From Planctomycetaceae bacterium (GTDB lineage: Bacteria; Planctomycetota; Phycisphaerae; Sedimentisphaerales; UBA12454), in contig JAJFVK010000022.1 in NCBI GenBank assembly GCA_021371795.1, forward strand, positions 1-40,339: a stretch of 40,339 bases of DNA, written 5' to 3'. The notes under the pieces were generated by a model. That model had not been told where the DNA came from. It did not search any database and saw only the letters and a list, made by a program, of their open reading frames with translations. The position numbers were made by a program, and so were the translations under genes. This document shows, piece after piece, positions 25,535 to 33,781 of this stretch. Positions within the stretch are counted from its first letter, which is position 1. Every line of letters starts with the position of its first letter.

Positions 25535-27154
25535 CTATGAAAGTTTTTTCAATAAAGCATCTTCCGCTTCTTTCGACCACAGCCCGTTATGTAATTTTTC
25601 CGCGACATCCGGCATACTGTTTTTAATTTGTTCAATTTTTGTAAGCGGCAGATTTTTCGCAGCGGGATAAACGACGATTTTGCCGGGGATAAGCTGATTT
25701 TCCACGGCGTTTACTCCCTCTATCGCAGCAGAAAGTCCCGCAACAGCGGCGATGGAAATATTTGTGTCCAACGAGCCTTGCTCGACTTTGGCCAAAACTG
25801 TTTTCATATCATCAAGCGTCGAACCGCTCGTACCAATGAAATAAAGTTTTTTGTCGATGTACGTCTGCAAATCAACCATTCCGTCAACTGTGGCCGGAAT
25901 GCCCGCGAAGATATTTATCTTCGCATTGTCGGCTGCTGAATCTACCGAAAGTTCGACAAGCTTCGGAACCGGCGCCATCAGGATTATATAATCGAATTTT
26001 TCAGTGATATTGTTCTTCGTTGAATTATATGGTATGAATTTCAAATCGTTTTTGTCAGCCAGTGGTTTGGCAATTCTGTTAAGAATATGAAGTCTGTTGT
26101 CGTCCAGGTCCGCACCGTAAACGCTGACATTTTTCACGCCCTGACAGAGATTTCTGACAACGTGCATAACGCCCATCGGGCCGCCTGCGCCGACGACATT
26201 GATTTTGTCGCCTTTTTTGATTTCGCCGCCGGCGGGGATATAACCCATCGAATCAGCGGGATTGTTCGAACTCGTCCCAACAATACGGATATTGCCGTAA
26301 TGTACCCTGCCGATTTTGCAGGTGATTTTGCGTGCGATTTTTCCGCCGCAAAGCACAACGTTCAGCAGACTGCCTGCCGAGAGTTTCGGGAAAATCTTTT
26401 CGATTGTTTCAGCATTCGAGCCGAAATAAATCACGTCATCGAAATCGGCTTCCTTCAATTTCGCAATTTCATCTTTCGATGCGTACATAACTGATGAAGG
26501 ATTGCCGAATTTGCGGAGAAAATCTTTCAGAGTTTTTTCAGAATAATCGACATCAGAAACCACCAGCGTTTTGCCTTCGGTTTTCAGCGTTTGGCGTTCC
26601 TTAATCGAATATGCATCTTCAACGCACGCCCACGGCTCAACAAGCGCAATCGCCGAGGCGGACAATTTATCCGACGCCGGCAAAAGCATAGAACCATCAG
26701 TCGGGCTTATGATAACACGCTCGTCCATCAAGACGTATTCCTGCAGCGCACCTTCGAAATTATATCCGAAAGCCGCGTTGGAATTTTTCGTAGGCAGCCA
26801 GCGGTAATCCGTCTGAACCAAAAACCGCTGACCCGGTTTTACATCTTTAACTTTGCCGCCGACAGCCGCAATTCTTATAACCACTTCGTGGCCGGGAACT
26901 GTGGGCATATCATCCGGCACATAACTTGGAATCTCCTTGAGAATCTTCTGGTCGATGCCGGAAAGAATCGGACTCTTTCGCGGATGAGCAGAAAACTGCT
27001 TCAAAAGTTTTAAATCTGAAAAGCAAAGGCCGACGGCCTCGACTTTGCCGAGAATCTGATAATCGTTCGGCATGAAAACTTCCTTTTCAGTATTGTATAC
27101 AAGCTGATTCGGGCCTGTAAGCTGAACGGCTCTTTGTTTTTTAGGTATTTCCAT
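25535..27154 (-). CDS. Enlarged zinc-type (MDR) alcohol/polyol dehydrogenase with two Rossmann-like regions
   Basis: The protein resembles medium-chain zinc dehydrogenases of the threonine/sorbitol dehydrogenase group. It has GLCFSDLKLLKQ (Cys44 as zinc ligand) and VPGHEVVIRIAAVG (His89, Glu90). At 539 residues it is about 150-200 longer than usual. After the catalytic part there is a degenerate nucleotide-fold region (about 195-295: KTLVVSDVD... VIYFGSNAE... LNVVLCGGK) and then a canonical one at KINVVGAGGPMGVMHV (318-333). A helical tail closes the protein. It lies in the rhamnose operon between the lipoyl gene and rhaB and may act on a polyol, lactaldehyde or a keto sugar; SorE-like sorbose-1-phosphate reductases are possible relatives. 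The substrate is not known. Confidence 0.86.
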   Translation of the reverse strand: MEIPKKQRAVQLTGPNQLVYNTEKEVFMPNDYQILGKVEAVGLCFSDLKLLKQFSAHPRKSPILSGIDQKILKEIPSYVPDDMPTVPGHEVVIRIAAVGGKVKDVKPGQRFLVQTDYRWLPTKNSNAAFGYNFEGALQEYVLMDERVIISPTDGSMLLPASDKLSASAIALVEPWACVEDAYSIKERQTLKTEGKTLVVSDVDYSEKTLKDFLRKFGNPSSVMYASKDEIAKLKEADFDDVIYFGSNAETIEKIFPKLSAGSLLNVVLCGGKIARKITCKIGRVHYGNIRIVGTSSNNPADSMGYIPAGGEIKKGDKINVVGAGGPMGVMHVVRNLCQGVKNVSVYGADLDDNRLHILNRIAKPLADKNDLKFIPYNSTKNNITEKFDYIILMAPVPKLVELSVDSAADNAKINIFAGIPATVDGMVDLQTYIDKKLYFIGTSGSTLDDMKTVLAKVEQGSLDTNISIAAVAGLSAAIEGVNAVENQLIPGKIVVYPAAKNLPLTKIEQIKNSMPDVAEKLHNGLWSKEAEDALLKKLS

Positions 27155-27204
27155 AGTTCCACAATTTTAAGTCATTAGCTACTAACGGTCAACTGTCTGT
27201 TTAC

Positions 27205-27438
27205 CTATTCAATAATCATCATTGGGTCATTGACAGGTATAGTCTGACCATCGGTAACGAGTATTTCTTTGACAGTGCCTTCGGCGGTACTTTCCATCTC
27301 AAGCGTCGCCTTGTCGGTTTCTATTTCGAACAGCACATCGCCTTTGTTCACTTTGTCGCCGACTTTAACTTTGCAGCTTACAACAGTGCCTTCTTCCATT
27401 GTCTGTCCGAGTTTTTGTAAATTAATTGTCGTTGCCAT
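27205..27438 (-). CDS. Free-standing lipoyl-carrier domain protein
   Basis: This 77-residue protein is a single biotinyl/lipoyl domain. The modified lysine lies in ETDKATLEME (Lys43), the typical E2 lipoylation motif, and MEEGTV at the start and a closing hydrophobic strand complete the barrel. It has no subunit-binding domain and no acyltransferase domain. It follows the E1 alpha-beta gene by 11 bases and has GAGGT before its ATG, so the two are made together. It should carry acyl-dihydrolipoyl groups from that E1; biotin attachment (AMKM motif) is excluded by the sequence. Confidence 0.93.
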   Translation of the reverse strand: MATTINLQKLGQTMEEGTVVSCKVKVGDKVNKGDVLFEIETDKATLEMESTAEGTVKEILVTDGQTIPVNDPMMIIE

Positions 27439-27449
27439 ATTTTACCTCA

Positions 27450-29687
27450 CTATTTTATCATTGTTTTTACTGCGTTAATAACGTCGTCAATTGTCGGCAC
27501 GCTTGCATTCTCCAGCGGTTCGCTCATTGGAGGCGGAACGTCTTTTGCCGCCATATTGACCGGAGCCGCTGCGAGCGTTTTAAAGCCCGTAGTACCATCA
27601 TTATATTTATAATCTATAATTCTGCGAGTAATTTCCGCGCCAATTCCGCACATCGCGAAACTTTCGCAAAGCGTCAGCAGGCGTTTTGTTTTCTTAACCG
27701 ATGCTGCAATCGTGTCAATATCCATCGGTTTGATTGTCCGCAAATCGATAACCTCGGCGTTAATACCGTCGGCAGCAAGTTTTTCAGCGGCCACAAGAGC
27801 CATATCCATCATTCTGCTGTAACTTACAATCGTTACATCGCTGCCTGCGCGTTTGATGTCCGCTTTGCCCAGCGGAATAATATATTCTTCTGTCGGCACT
27901 GCGCCGAGATTTCCGTAAGTCGATTTATGCTCAATAAACACAACAGGATTATCGCTGCGAATCGCGGCTTTCAAAAGACCTTTCGCATCGTAAGGCGTTG
28001 ACGGCATTACAACGTACAAACCCGGAATATTCACAAGCCACGGCTCAAGACTCTTCGAGTGGTGAGCGGCGATACATCTGCCAAGACCGCCCTCTGTTCG
28101 CAGAACCATCGGCACTTTCGCGTGTCCGCCGAACATATATCTGTTGAACGCGCCGTTGTGCATCAACTGGTCCAACGCGATTGCGATGAAGTCAACGTAC
28201 ATAATTTCCGCTATCGGTCGCAAACCTCTAATCGCCGCACCAACGCCTGCGCCTGTAATTGCCGCTTCGGAAATAGCGGTATCAATGACTCTGTCCATTC
28301 CGAACTCGCCGAGCAGTCCTTTTGTCGCAGCATAAGCACCGCCGTAAAGACCGACGTCTTCGCCGAGGATTATAACGTTCTTATCTCTTCTCATTTCTTC
28401 GGCCTGCGCTTCAACCAGTGCGCCGCCGATATTGAGAACTTTCATACCGAAATCTGCTGCGACTTTTTTCTTCGCTTCATCGGTTTTGTCTTTTTTCGTT
28501 TTTGCTGTAGAAGCGGCAAAAGCAGCGGCGAACGCTGTGCCGGCATCTCTAACTTTTGCGGCAAGTTTCTTTTCGCTATCAACGACTTTCTGTTCGTACG
28601 TCTCTGTAACATAAACATCTCTTTCGAGATCAGCAACGTTCGGCCAGGGGCTTTCCATCGCGAATTTCGTAGCGGCTTCAATCGCGTCGTTCGCTTTGGT
28701 TTTAATAGCGTCCAATTCTTCCTGCGTCGCAAGATTTTCGGCAATCAGTTTATTCGACAGCACAATAATCGGGTCTCTGTCGCGCCACTGCTTTTCTTCT
28801 TCTTTTGTGCGGTAAACCTTTGGGTCGCTTCTGCTGTGGCCGTACCAACGGTATGATTTCGCTTCGACCATAATAAGTTTGCTGTTTTTGCGTGCGAATT
28901 CAATCGCTTCCTGCATCGCAAGATACATCGCGACAACGTCCTGACCATCGACAATCATCGCCGGAGCATCATAAGATGCGGCTCTGACAGCGATATCTGT
29001 AACATTACTTGCCCTTGCAGTACACTCAACAGGACTGCCTGAAAACGGAACGCTCATTCCGTAAAGATTGTTTTCAATCACAGCAACAAGCGGAACATTC
29101 ATAACCGAAGCCATATTCATTGATTCATGGAAAGTGCCGGTGTTTGTTGAGCCGTCGCCGAAGAATGAGATTACGACTTTGCCCGTCTTCTTATATTTTT
29201 CTGCAATCGCAGCACCAACCGCTGTCGGCTGATTTCCGCCGACAATACCTGTCGAGCCGAGGTTGCCGTTCTTAACGTCAGCGATGTGCATCGAGCCGCC
29301 CCTGCCGTTGCAGTAGCCGGTTTCTCTGCCCATCAATTCTGCCATCATACGATTCCAGTGCGTTTGTCTTTCCTGTTCGTTTTTGGCGTATTTGTTGCCC
29401 ATCGCGCCGCAATGGCCGTGACCTCTGTGGGTCGAGCCGATTACGTCGCCGATTTCCAAAGCAGCTATCGCGCCAGTTGCAACAGCTTCCTGACCGGCGT
29501 AAAGGTGCGATGCTCCCTTAATAATGTTCTGGCCGAGAAGGTCATAAACCTTTTCCTCAAAGAATCTTATCTCGTGAATCGTCCTTAACCAGTCTTTTAC
29601 CTGCTCAAGCGTGATTTTCTTGTGCGAAATCAACTCTTTTATCGCAGGTGTCTTTGTTTTTCTCTTATCATCAATTTTAAATGCCAT
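27450..29687 (-). CDS. Fused E1 alpha-beta thiamine-diphosphate dehydrogenase (pyruvate/acetoin dehydrogenase type)
   Basis: The protein (745 residues from the ATG at 29687, which has GGAG upstream) joins an E1-alpha domain (about 20-345) to an E1-beta domain (about 410-745). E1-alpha shows the ThDP-binding motif GDGSTNTGTFHESMNMA...ENN (177-207) and STHRGHGHC. E1-beta shows ILGEDVGLYGGAYAATKGL and AEIMYVDFIAIALDQL. A 60-70-residue linker rich in Ala/Lys separates them. It decarboxylates a 2-oxo acid (pyruvate) or cleaves acetoin and passes the acyl group to a lipoyl protein, presumably the 77-residue carrier encoded next. It is the first gene of the rhamnose operon. No E2 acyltransferase or E3 is nearby. 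An extra 16-residue N-terminal extension to 29735 is rejected. Confidence 0.93.
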   Translation of the reverse strand: MAFKIDDKRKTKTPAIKELISHKKITLEQVKDWLRTIHEIRFFEEKVYDLLGQNIIKGASHLYAGQEAVATGAIAALEIGDVIGSTHRGHGHCGAMGNKYAKNEQERQTHWNRMMAELMGRETGYCNGRGGSMHIADVKNGNLGSTGIVGGNQPTAVGAAIAEKYKKTGKVVISFFGDGSTNTGTFHESMNMASVMNVPLVAVIENNLYGMSVPFSGSPVECTARASNVTDIAVRAASYDAPAMIVDGQDVVAMYLAMQEAIEFARKNSKLIMVEAKSYRWYGHSRSDPKVYRTKEEEKQWRDRDPIIVLSNKLIAENLATQEELDAIKTKANDAIEAATKFAMESPWPNVADLERDVYVTETYEQKVVDSEKKLAAKVRDAGTAFAAAFAASTAKTKKDKTDEAKKKVAADFGMKVLNIGGALVEAQAEEMRRDKNVIILGEDVGLYGGAYAATKGLLGEFGMDRVIDTAISEAAITGAGVGAAIRGLRPIAEIMYVDFIAIALDQLMHNGAFNRYMFGGHAKVPMVLRTEGGLGRCIAAHHSKSLEPWLVNIPGLYVVMPSTPYDAKGLLKAAIRSDNPVVFIEHKSTYGNLGAVPTEEYIIPLGKADIKRAGSDVTIVSYSRMMDMALVAAEKLAADGINAEVIDLRTIKPMDIDTIAASVKKTKRLLTLCESFAMCGIGAEITRRIIDYKYNDGTTGFKTLAAAPVNMAAKDVPPPMSEPLENASVPTIDDVINAVKTMIK

Positions 29688-29712
29688 TTTTAACTCCAAA
29701 ATTAACCAACAT

Positions 29713-29881
29713 TGTTCATTTGTGTAATATATCATTTAACGAACTTTCAAAAAAGTCTTTTTGGCCTTAAAAATGTTTGTTTTTCGCAAAAACAAGCCTG
29801 AACGAACACAAATAAACATAAAAAGACTTGAAAGCAACCAAACAATACAGTATAATACATAAATTAAACACAAATAAACAT
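29713..29881. promoter_or_regulatory. Repeated DeoR-type operators in the divergent intergenic region
   Basis: AACACAAATAAACAT occurs exactly at 29805-29819 and 29867-29881. An inverted near-copy (TGTTCATTTGTGT, one mismatch) lies at 29713-29725, and a weaker inverted one near 29773. The copy at 29867 lies at the start point of the DeoR gene. The one at 29713 overlaps a possible minus-strand promoter of the rhamnose operon (TTGAAA 29745-29750, TATTAC 29724-29729, 15-base spacer, weak). A single repressor could thus control both directions. Confidence 0.6.
29828..29856 (+). promoter_or_regulatory. Promoter of the DeoR regulator gene
   Basis: TTGAAA (29828-29833) and TATAAT (29851-29856) are 17 bases apart, giving a start near 29863. 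This is 36 bases before the ATG at 29899 and next to an operator copy. Confidence 0.65.
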
Positions 29882-29898
29882 TGTTTTTAAGGTGTAAT

Positions 29899-30669
29899 AT
29901 GGGATTATCCGCTGAAAGCAGATGTAACTACATACTCGAATGCCTGAAGACCAACGGCAAAATAATTGTCCGCCAAGTCGCCGAAAAATTCGACGTAACA
30001 GAAGTTTCAGTTCGCAGAGATTTGGCAAGTCTTGAAAGAAAGGGACTTGTGAAAAAAACTTACGGCGGCGCGGTACCGGCCGGTTCGGAATTTAATCCTT
30101 CGGTCAAATTCCGTCATACGAAAAACTTAACCGCTAAAAAAAACATCGGCAAACTTGCGGCAGAACTCATCAATGACGGCGACAACATTTACCTCGAGGG
30201 TGGTTCGACGTGCTACGAGATTATTCCACATCTTGTCGATAAGAAGAATCTGACGATAATTACAAACTCCGCAATGCTGATGAGCAGACTGCACGAACAG
30301 CCGCAGCACAGAATCATTGTTACCGGCGGTCAGTATCGAGCCGATACGATGGACATGATTGGCCCGCCTGCGGAAAATACTATCGCGCAGCTCGGCGGCT
30401 TTACAGCATTCACAAGCGCTGACGATATCAGTCTTGATTATGGAATCAGCGGCGCAGATGTTACGACAGTCAGCTTCACAAAGCAGATTATAAAACGCGC
30501 GATAAGAGCGGTATTCGTGGGCACGATAAATAAATTTGACAAAGGCGCATTGTACAAAATCGCGGATTTGTCAGATTTGGATATTATTATTACCAACGCC
30601 GAGCCGGGCGAAAAGTGGCAGAAATTTACATCCGAAAACAATATTCGGCTGATTTATCCAAACATATAA
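29899..30669 (+). CDS. DeoR-family repressor, probable regulator of the rhamnose operon
   Basis: This 256-residue protein has an N-terminal winged HTH (SRCNYILECLKTNGKIIVRQVAEKFDVTEVSVRRDLASLERKGLVKKTYGGAV, about 6-60) with the DeoR signature. Its C-terminal sugar-phosphate sensor domain has DGDNIYLEGGSTCYEI, TIITNSAMLMSRL and KFDKGALYKIADLSDLDIIITN. Such proteins repress sugar operons and are released by a phosphorylated intermediate, here probably L-rhamnulose 1-phosphate or DHAP (inferred). The ATG at 29899 with AAGGTG upstream was chosen over the in-frame TTG at 29881. It is divergent from the rhamnose operon and shares operators with it. Confidence 0.93.
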   Translation: MGLSAESRCNYILECLKTNGKIIVRQVAEKFDVTEVSVRRDLASLERKGLVKKTYGGAVPAGSEFNPSVKFRHTKNLTAKKNIGKLAAELINDGDNIYLEGGSTCYEIIPHLVDKKNLTIITNSAMLMSRLHEQPQHRIIVTGGQYRADTMDMIGPPAENTIAQLGGFTAFTSADDISLDYGISGADVTTVSFTKQIIKRAIRAVFVGTINKFDKGALYKIADLSDLDIIITNAEPGEKWQKFTSENNIRLIYPNI

Positions 30670-30672
30670 TCT

Positions 30673-31878
30673 TTAAACACTGAATTTTTTATATTCTAAT
30701 TTAGTATATTTCGGCAGCGGGCCGACCAATGGCACGGCGTATTTTATAAACGCATCTGTAACGCCGAAGCCGTCGCTGCTGATAAATTCATCGGGCATTG
30801 GCTTGGCTCTTACCGCGACCTCGTGCAGCGCGATTTCACCGGTGAAACATTCATATTTATCGCCCGGCTTTCTATTGAGCGTAACCATCAGGCCGGTCTT
30901 GCCAGCTTTCGCAAGTTCAACAGCCGCTCTGCCCGCCATAAATGCCTCATCGATGTCCAACTGTACCGCACGGTCTGCTGCGCACATCGGAAGCGATTCG
31001 GTAATCTGAAATTCGCCTCGGAATCCGAATTTTTCAGTAATCATCTTGTGCAGCGCAACGGCAGTGCTTGTTCCGCCCATCGCACCGAACTCTATGTTAT
31101 TAAATTTATCCTTCGTCTGCGAAGCTGAAACAGGCGTTCCGTCAGCATAGGCAATGCCCTCGCCGCAAACTATCGAAACGAATCCGAATCTGTCGTAACA
31201 CTTTTTCACTTCGGACAGGAATTTGTCTTTTTCAAAATGTCTTTCCGGCAGACAAAGAATGTGCGGAGCGTCCGCATCGTCTTTTTTGCCAAGTACCGAA
31301 GCCGCAGGCAGCCAGCCCGCTTCTCTGCCAATGCACTGAAAGATTACAAACTGGTCAACCTTACGCATATCCCGCGCAAGAATGCCCGCCTGCTGAACGG
31401 ACAACGCAACGTATCTTGCTGCGCTGGCGAAGCCCGGCGTGTGGTCGGTGCCGAACAAATCGTTATCGACAGTCTTCGGAACGCCAATGCCGGTCATTTC
31501 GTAACCGTTCTGTTTGGCGTATGCTTCGATGCGGTGAATCGTGTCCATCGTGTCGTTGCCGCCGATGAGGAAAATGTATCTAATATTATATTTCTTCAGC
31601 AAAGCGAGAATCTTCGGCAAATCCTCTTCTTTAAGTTTGTGTCTGCACGAACCCAACGCGCTCGAAGGCGTTAGCTTTAAACCATTAACCGTCGCTCCGC
31701 TTTCAGCGCCGAGGTCGATAATGTTCTCGGCCATAAAACCCTCGATGCCGAACCGCATACCGAGCACATTCGTTATACCTGCGAATTCTTTTGCGCCGGT
31801 GATAATGCCCGCAAGAGACGAATTAATTACAGATGTCGGGCCGCCCGACTGGCCGATTATCGCGTTACCTTTTAACAT
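30673..31878 (-). CDS. pfp: 6-phosphofructokinase, pyrophosphate-dependent type
   Basis: The 401-residue protein has the PFK fold: GQSGGPTSVINSSLAG (9-24), FLIGGNDTMDTI and GVPKTVDNDLFGTDHTPGFASA. In ATP enzymes the first motif is GGDGS and the second PGTIDND. Here the residues are Asn108-Asp109 and Lys135, the substitutions that close the ATP site and mark PPi-dependent enzymes. Catalytic Asp138 is present. The reaction, fructose 6-phosphate + PPi to fructose 1,6-bisphosphate + Pi, is reversible, so the enzyme can serve glycolysis or gluconeogenesis, including reuse of DHAP from rhamnose. The ATG at 31878 overlaps the stop of the GATase-like gene by seven bases. Confidence 0.93.
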   Translation of the reverse strand: MLKGNAIIGQSGGPTSVINSSLAGIITGAKEFAGITNVLGMRFGIEGFMAENIIDLGAESGATVNGLKLTPSSALGSCRHKLKEEDLPKILALLKKYNIRYIFLIGGNDTMDTIHRIEAYAKQNGYEMTGIGVPKTVDNDLFGTDHTPGFASAARYVALSVQQAGILARDMRKVDQFVIFQCIGREAGWLPAASVLGKKDDADAPHILCLPERHFEKDKFLSEVKKCYDRFGFVSIVCGEGIAYADGTPVSASQTKDKFNNIEFGAMGGTSTAVALHKMITEKFGFRGEFQITESLPMCAADRAVQLDIDEAFMAGRAAVELAKAGKTGLMVTLNRKPGDKYECFTGEIALHEVAVRAKPMPDEFISSDGFGVTDAFIKYAVPLVGPLPKYTKLEYKKFSV

Positions 31879-32636
31879 TTTTGTTCCTGTTCTTTACAAA
31901 CCCATCGAATCATATTTACAAACAACTGCGCATACCAGTTGCCAACTTCAATTTCTATTCCGCCATTATTTTTTGCTGTGATTCTGTCGCAGCCCCAGTC
32001 AACCAGCGGGCCTACCCAGTGCGGCGAAACATCCGAAGCGAACGCCGCGGTTCTTCCTTTGCCGAATTGTCCAACAACCAACAGCGGAAAACTTTGCAGC
32101 TCCAGAAAATTAAATTTGCCGTTCTGAAATTCCGCTCTGAACTTCCGTGCGGATAAAACTTCCGTGCCGCCCTGCTTTACTTTTACGCTATTCAAACCGC
32201 CAATCGCGGGAGACTGCGCCTCGAAAGGCAGCGCATCGGTTATCTGATGGCCGCAGTTGCGAACGACCATACACGGACTGAAGCAATTTATTCTGTCGTC
32301 GCTATCGGCCATTTTGACCGGCAGGACATCGGCAAGAACCGTACCGCTATATTTGCCGGCCCGACCTTCAAACGATTCCCAGCCGCCAATCATTAAAAAA
32401 CCTGCGCCGTTTTTGACTTTCTCCGCTATGGCGTCAAGATGCGACTTCAAAAAATTTCCCGCAGGATAATCGCTAACGATTATGGCCTTGTAATCGTTCT
32501 TAAATAACGATTCGTCGAACTTCACATCGCTCGGGATGTAATCGTAATCGATTTTGTAATGCGTCATCAAACCCGTGGGATAACTTGCCGCCTGGTCGAG
32601 TGCCGTATCGCCTAAATATAAAATTTTGCCGTTCAT
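31872..32636 (-). CDS. Glutamine-amidotransferase-like (GATase1-like) protein
   Basis: A 254-residue soluble protein with a class-I-GATase-like, flavodoxin-type fold. Typical pieces are KILYLGDTALDQAASY at the start, YDYIPSD, KAIIVSDYPAGNFL, GAGFLMIGGWESFEG (about 75-89) and the late VVGQFGKGRTAAFASDVSPHW. The nucleophilic Cys of true amidotransferases is not obvious at the GGW position, where MIGGWESF is seen; this resembles the putative-amidotransferase group PF07090 found in planctomycetes and related bacteria. Function is unknown. It is followed directly by the PPi-PFK gene and lies 102 bases after the PIG-L gene, probably one transcript. Confidence 0.75.
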   Translation of the reverse strand: MNGKILYLGDTALDQAASYPTGLMTHYKIDYDYIPSDVKFDESLFKNDYKAIIVSDYPAGNFLKSHLDAIAEKVKNGAGFLMIGGWESFEGRAGKYSGTVLADVLPVKMADSDDRINCFSPCMVVRNCGHQITDALPFEAQSPAIGGLNSVKVKQGGTEVLSARKFRAEFQNGKFNFLELQSFPLLVVGQFGKGRTAAFASDVSPHWVGPLVDWGCDRITAKNNGGIEIEVGNWYAQLFVNMIRWVCKEQEQKC

Positions 32637-32738
32637 ATATTTTTCTTAAAAAAACTGTGTTCTCAATCTGCGGCTCAGCGAAGCCGGCAATAAAATTTAC
32701 AAACCTTTCAACGCGATATTAAACATACCCAATGGGTA

Positions 32739-33596
32739 TTACCGAATAAATGGCAGATGATGTCTCTTCTCGAACATCTCGTAATAAGCTGCCGGCTGAT
32801 AAAGTTTAAATTCCAGTTCTCTAAAATATTCAAAAGGCCCTGATTTTCGTACAATGTCGACAAGCGAGCCGATTTGCTCCTGCGACCTGAACGCTGATAT
32901 TGCCTTGAGTTTATTTTCAAGCAAGGCAGGGGGAGTTTTGATTCGCAATCTCGGCGGCTGTGGAAAATCACAGTAAACGCCAAGCTCGTGAACGTAAGGC
33001 ACTCTTTGGGCTTTATCGCCAAGTTCCGGCCAGATATTTCCGGCCGCGTGGAAGAGACTGATTAAAAATTCCTCGTGCACGATTCTGTGGTCTGGATGCA
33101 GGTCGGTTGACGTCGGCAGGAAACACTGCGTCGGCGCGATTTTGCGAATCCAGTGCGTGAACGAATTTTGCAGTCCGCAGTATCCTTCGAGTACCGCCGC
33201 GTCGTCGGGCTTCGCCGCCCTGCGTCCGCGATAATAATTCAATCTGCAATCGGGGAAGTTGAGCCAGATTATATTTTCCTGCGGAATGCCAAGTGTCTTG
33301 TAACATTCCTCGGTTTCTTTTTTTCGAATCTCGGAAATCGTATCCTTCTGCTGCTTATTGCAATATCCCATCGCGCCGTCGGTTACTACCAGAAGATAGA
33401 CCGGAATTTTTTCTTTCAACGCAAGCTGAATGAACAACGCCGCGCCAAGCACAACGTCGTCATCGTGAGGACTGATGAAGAGAAATTTTTCCTTATCGCC
33501 GAGCCAATGACGTGATACACTTGCCAGTGTATCGCCGACTCTGCGTTCCTCGCCTACTATACGAACAAATTCCGTTTCGCTTTTGTGTTCTGTCAT
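32739..33596 (-). CDS. PIG-L/LmbE-family deacetylase
   Basis: A 285-residue cytoplasmic enzyme with the zinc-binding motif SPHDDDVVLGAA (PHDDD, 43-47) and HPDH (167-170), which together hold the metal and catalytic Asp. The family removes acetyl groups from N-acetylglucosaminyl substrates (LmbE, MshB, BshB, PIG-L). The VTDGAMGY stretch and RKKETEECYKTLGI are also typical. The natural substrate here is unknown; bacillithiol-like thiol synthesis or breakdown of acetylated amino sugars are options. It is the first gene of a three-gene minus-strand set with the GATase-like protein and PPi-PFK, and is divergent from the AraC regulator. Confidence 0.92.
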   Translation of the reverse strand: MTEHKSETEFVRIVGEERRVGDTLASVSRHWLGDKEKFLFISPHDDDVVLGAALFIQLALKEKIPVYLLVVTDGAMGYCNKQQKDTISEIRKKETEECYKTLGIPQENIIWLNFPDCRLNYYRGRRAAKPDDAAVLEGYCGLQNSFTHWIRKIAPTQCFLPTSTDLHPDHRIVHEEFLISLFHAAGNIWPELGDKAQRVPYVHELGVYCDFPQPPRLRIKTPPALLENKLKAISAFRSQEQIGSLVDIVRKSGPFEYFRELEFKLYQPAAYYEMFEKRHHLPFIR

Positions 33597-33622
33597 TTTC
33601 GTTTCCTTATAAATACGTTATA

Positions 33623-33686
33623 ATCACAGATTACACAGATTAAAATGATTAAATATAAAATCCGTGGAATCCGCGTAATCTGCGAT
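33623..33686. repeat. Imperfect inverted repeat of the CACAGATTACACAGATT type
   Basis: Left arm ATCACAGATTACACAGATT (33623-33641) pairs with the right arm around 33662-33686 (ATCCGCGTAATCTGCGAT at its end) with three mismatches, leaving a short AT-rich loop. Sequences of this type occur as dispersed intergenic hairpins in many planctomycete and bacteroidete genomes (from general knowledge). It lies between the divergent PIG-L and AraC genes. Confidence 0.55.
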
Positions 33687-33720
33687 AAAAAACCACCTGT
33701 AAGTATCCCATTTTTTATAC

Positions 33721-33749
33721 TTGACGTCAATAGACACTCGTAACATAAT
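33721..33749 (+). promoter_or_regulatory. Promoter of the AraC-type regulator gene
   Basis: TTGACG (33721-33726) and CATAAT (33744-33749) are 17 bases apart, with a start near 33756 and the ATG at 33782. The -35 is part of the perfect palindrome TTGACGTCAA (33721-33730), a possible regulator site. Confidence 0.55.
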
Positions 33750-33781
33750 AATGGATTAACGTAACTTGCGGAAAAACAGAT

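Noticed and set aside
29688-29735. Longer start at 29735 for the E1 fusion
   Set aside because: No ribosome binding site and it runs into the operator; ATG at 29687 has GGAG.
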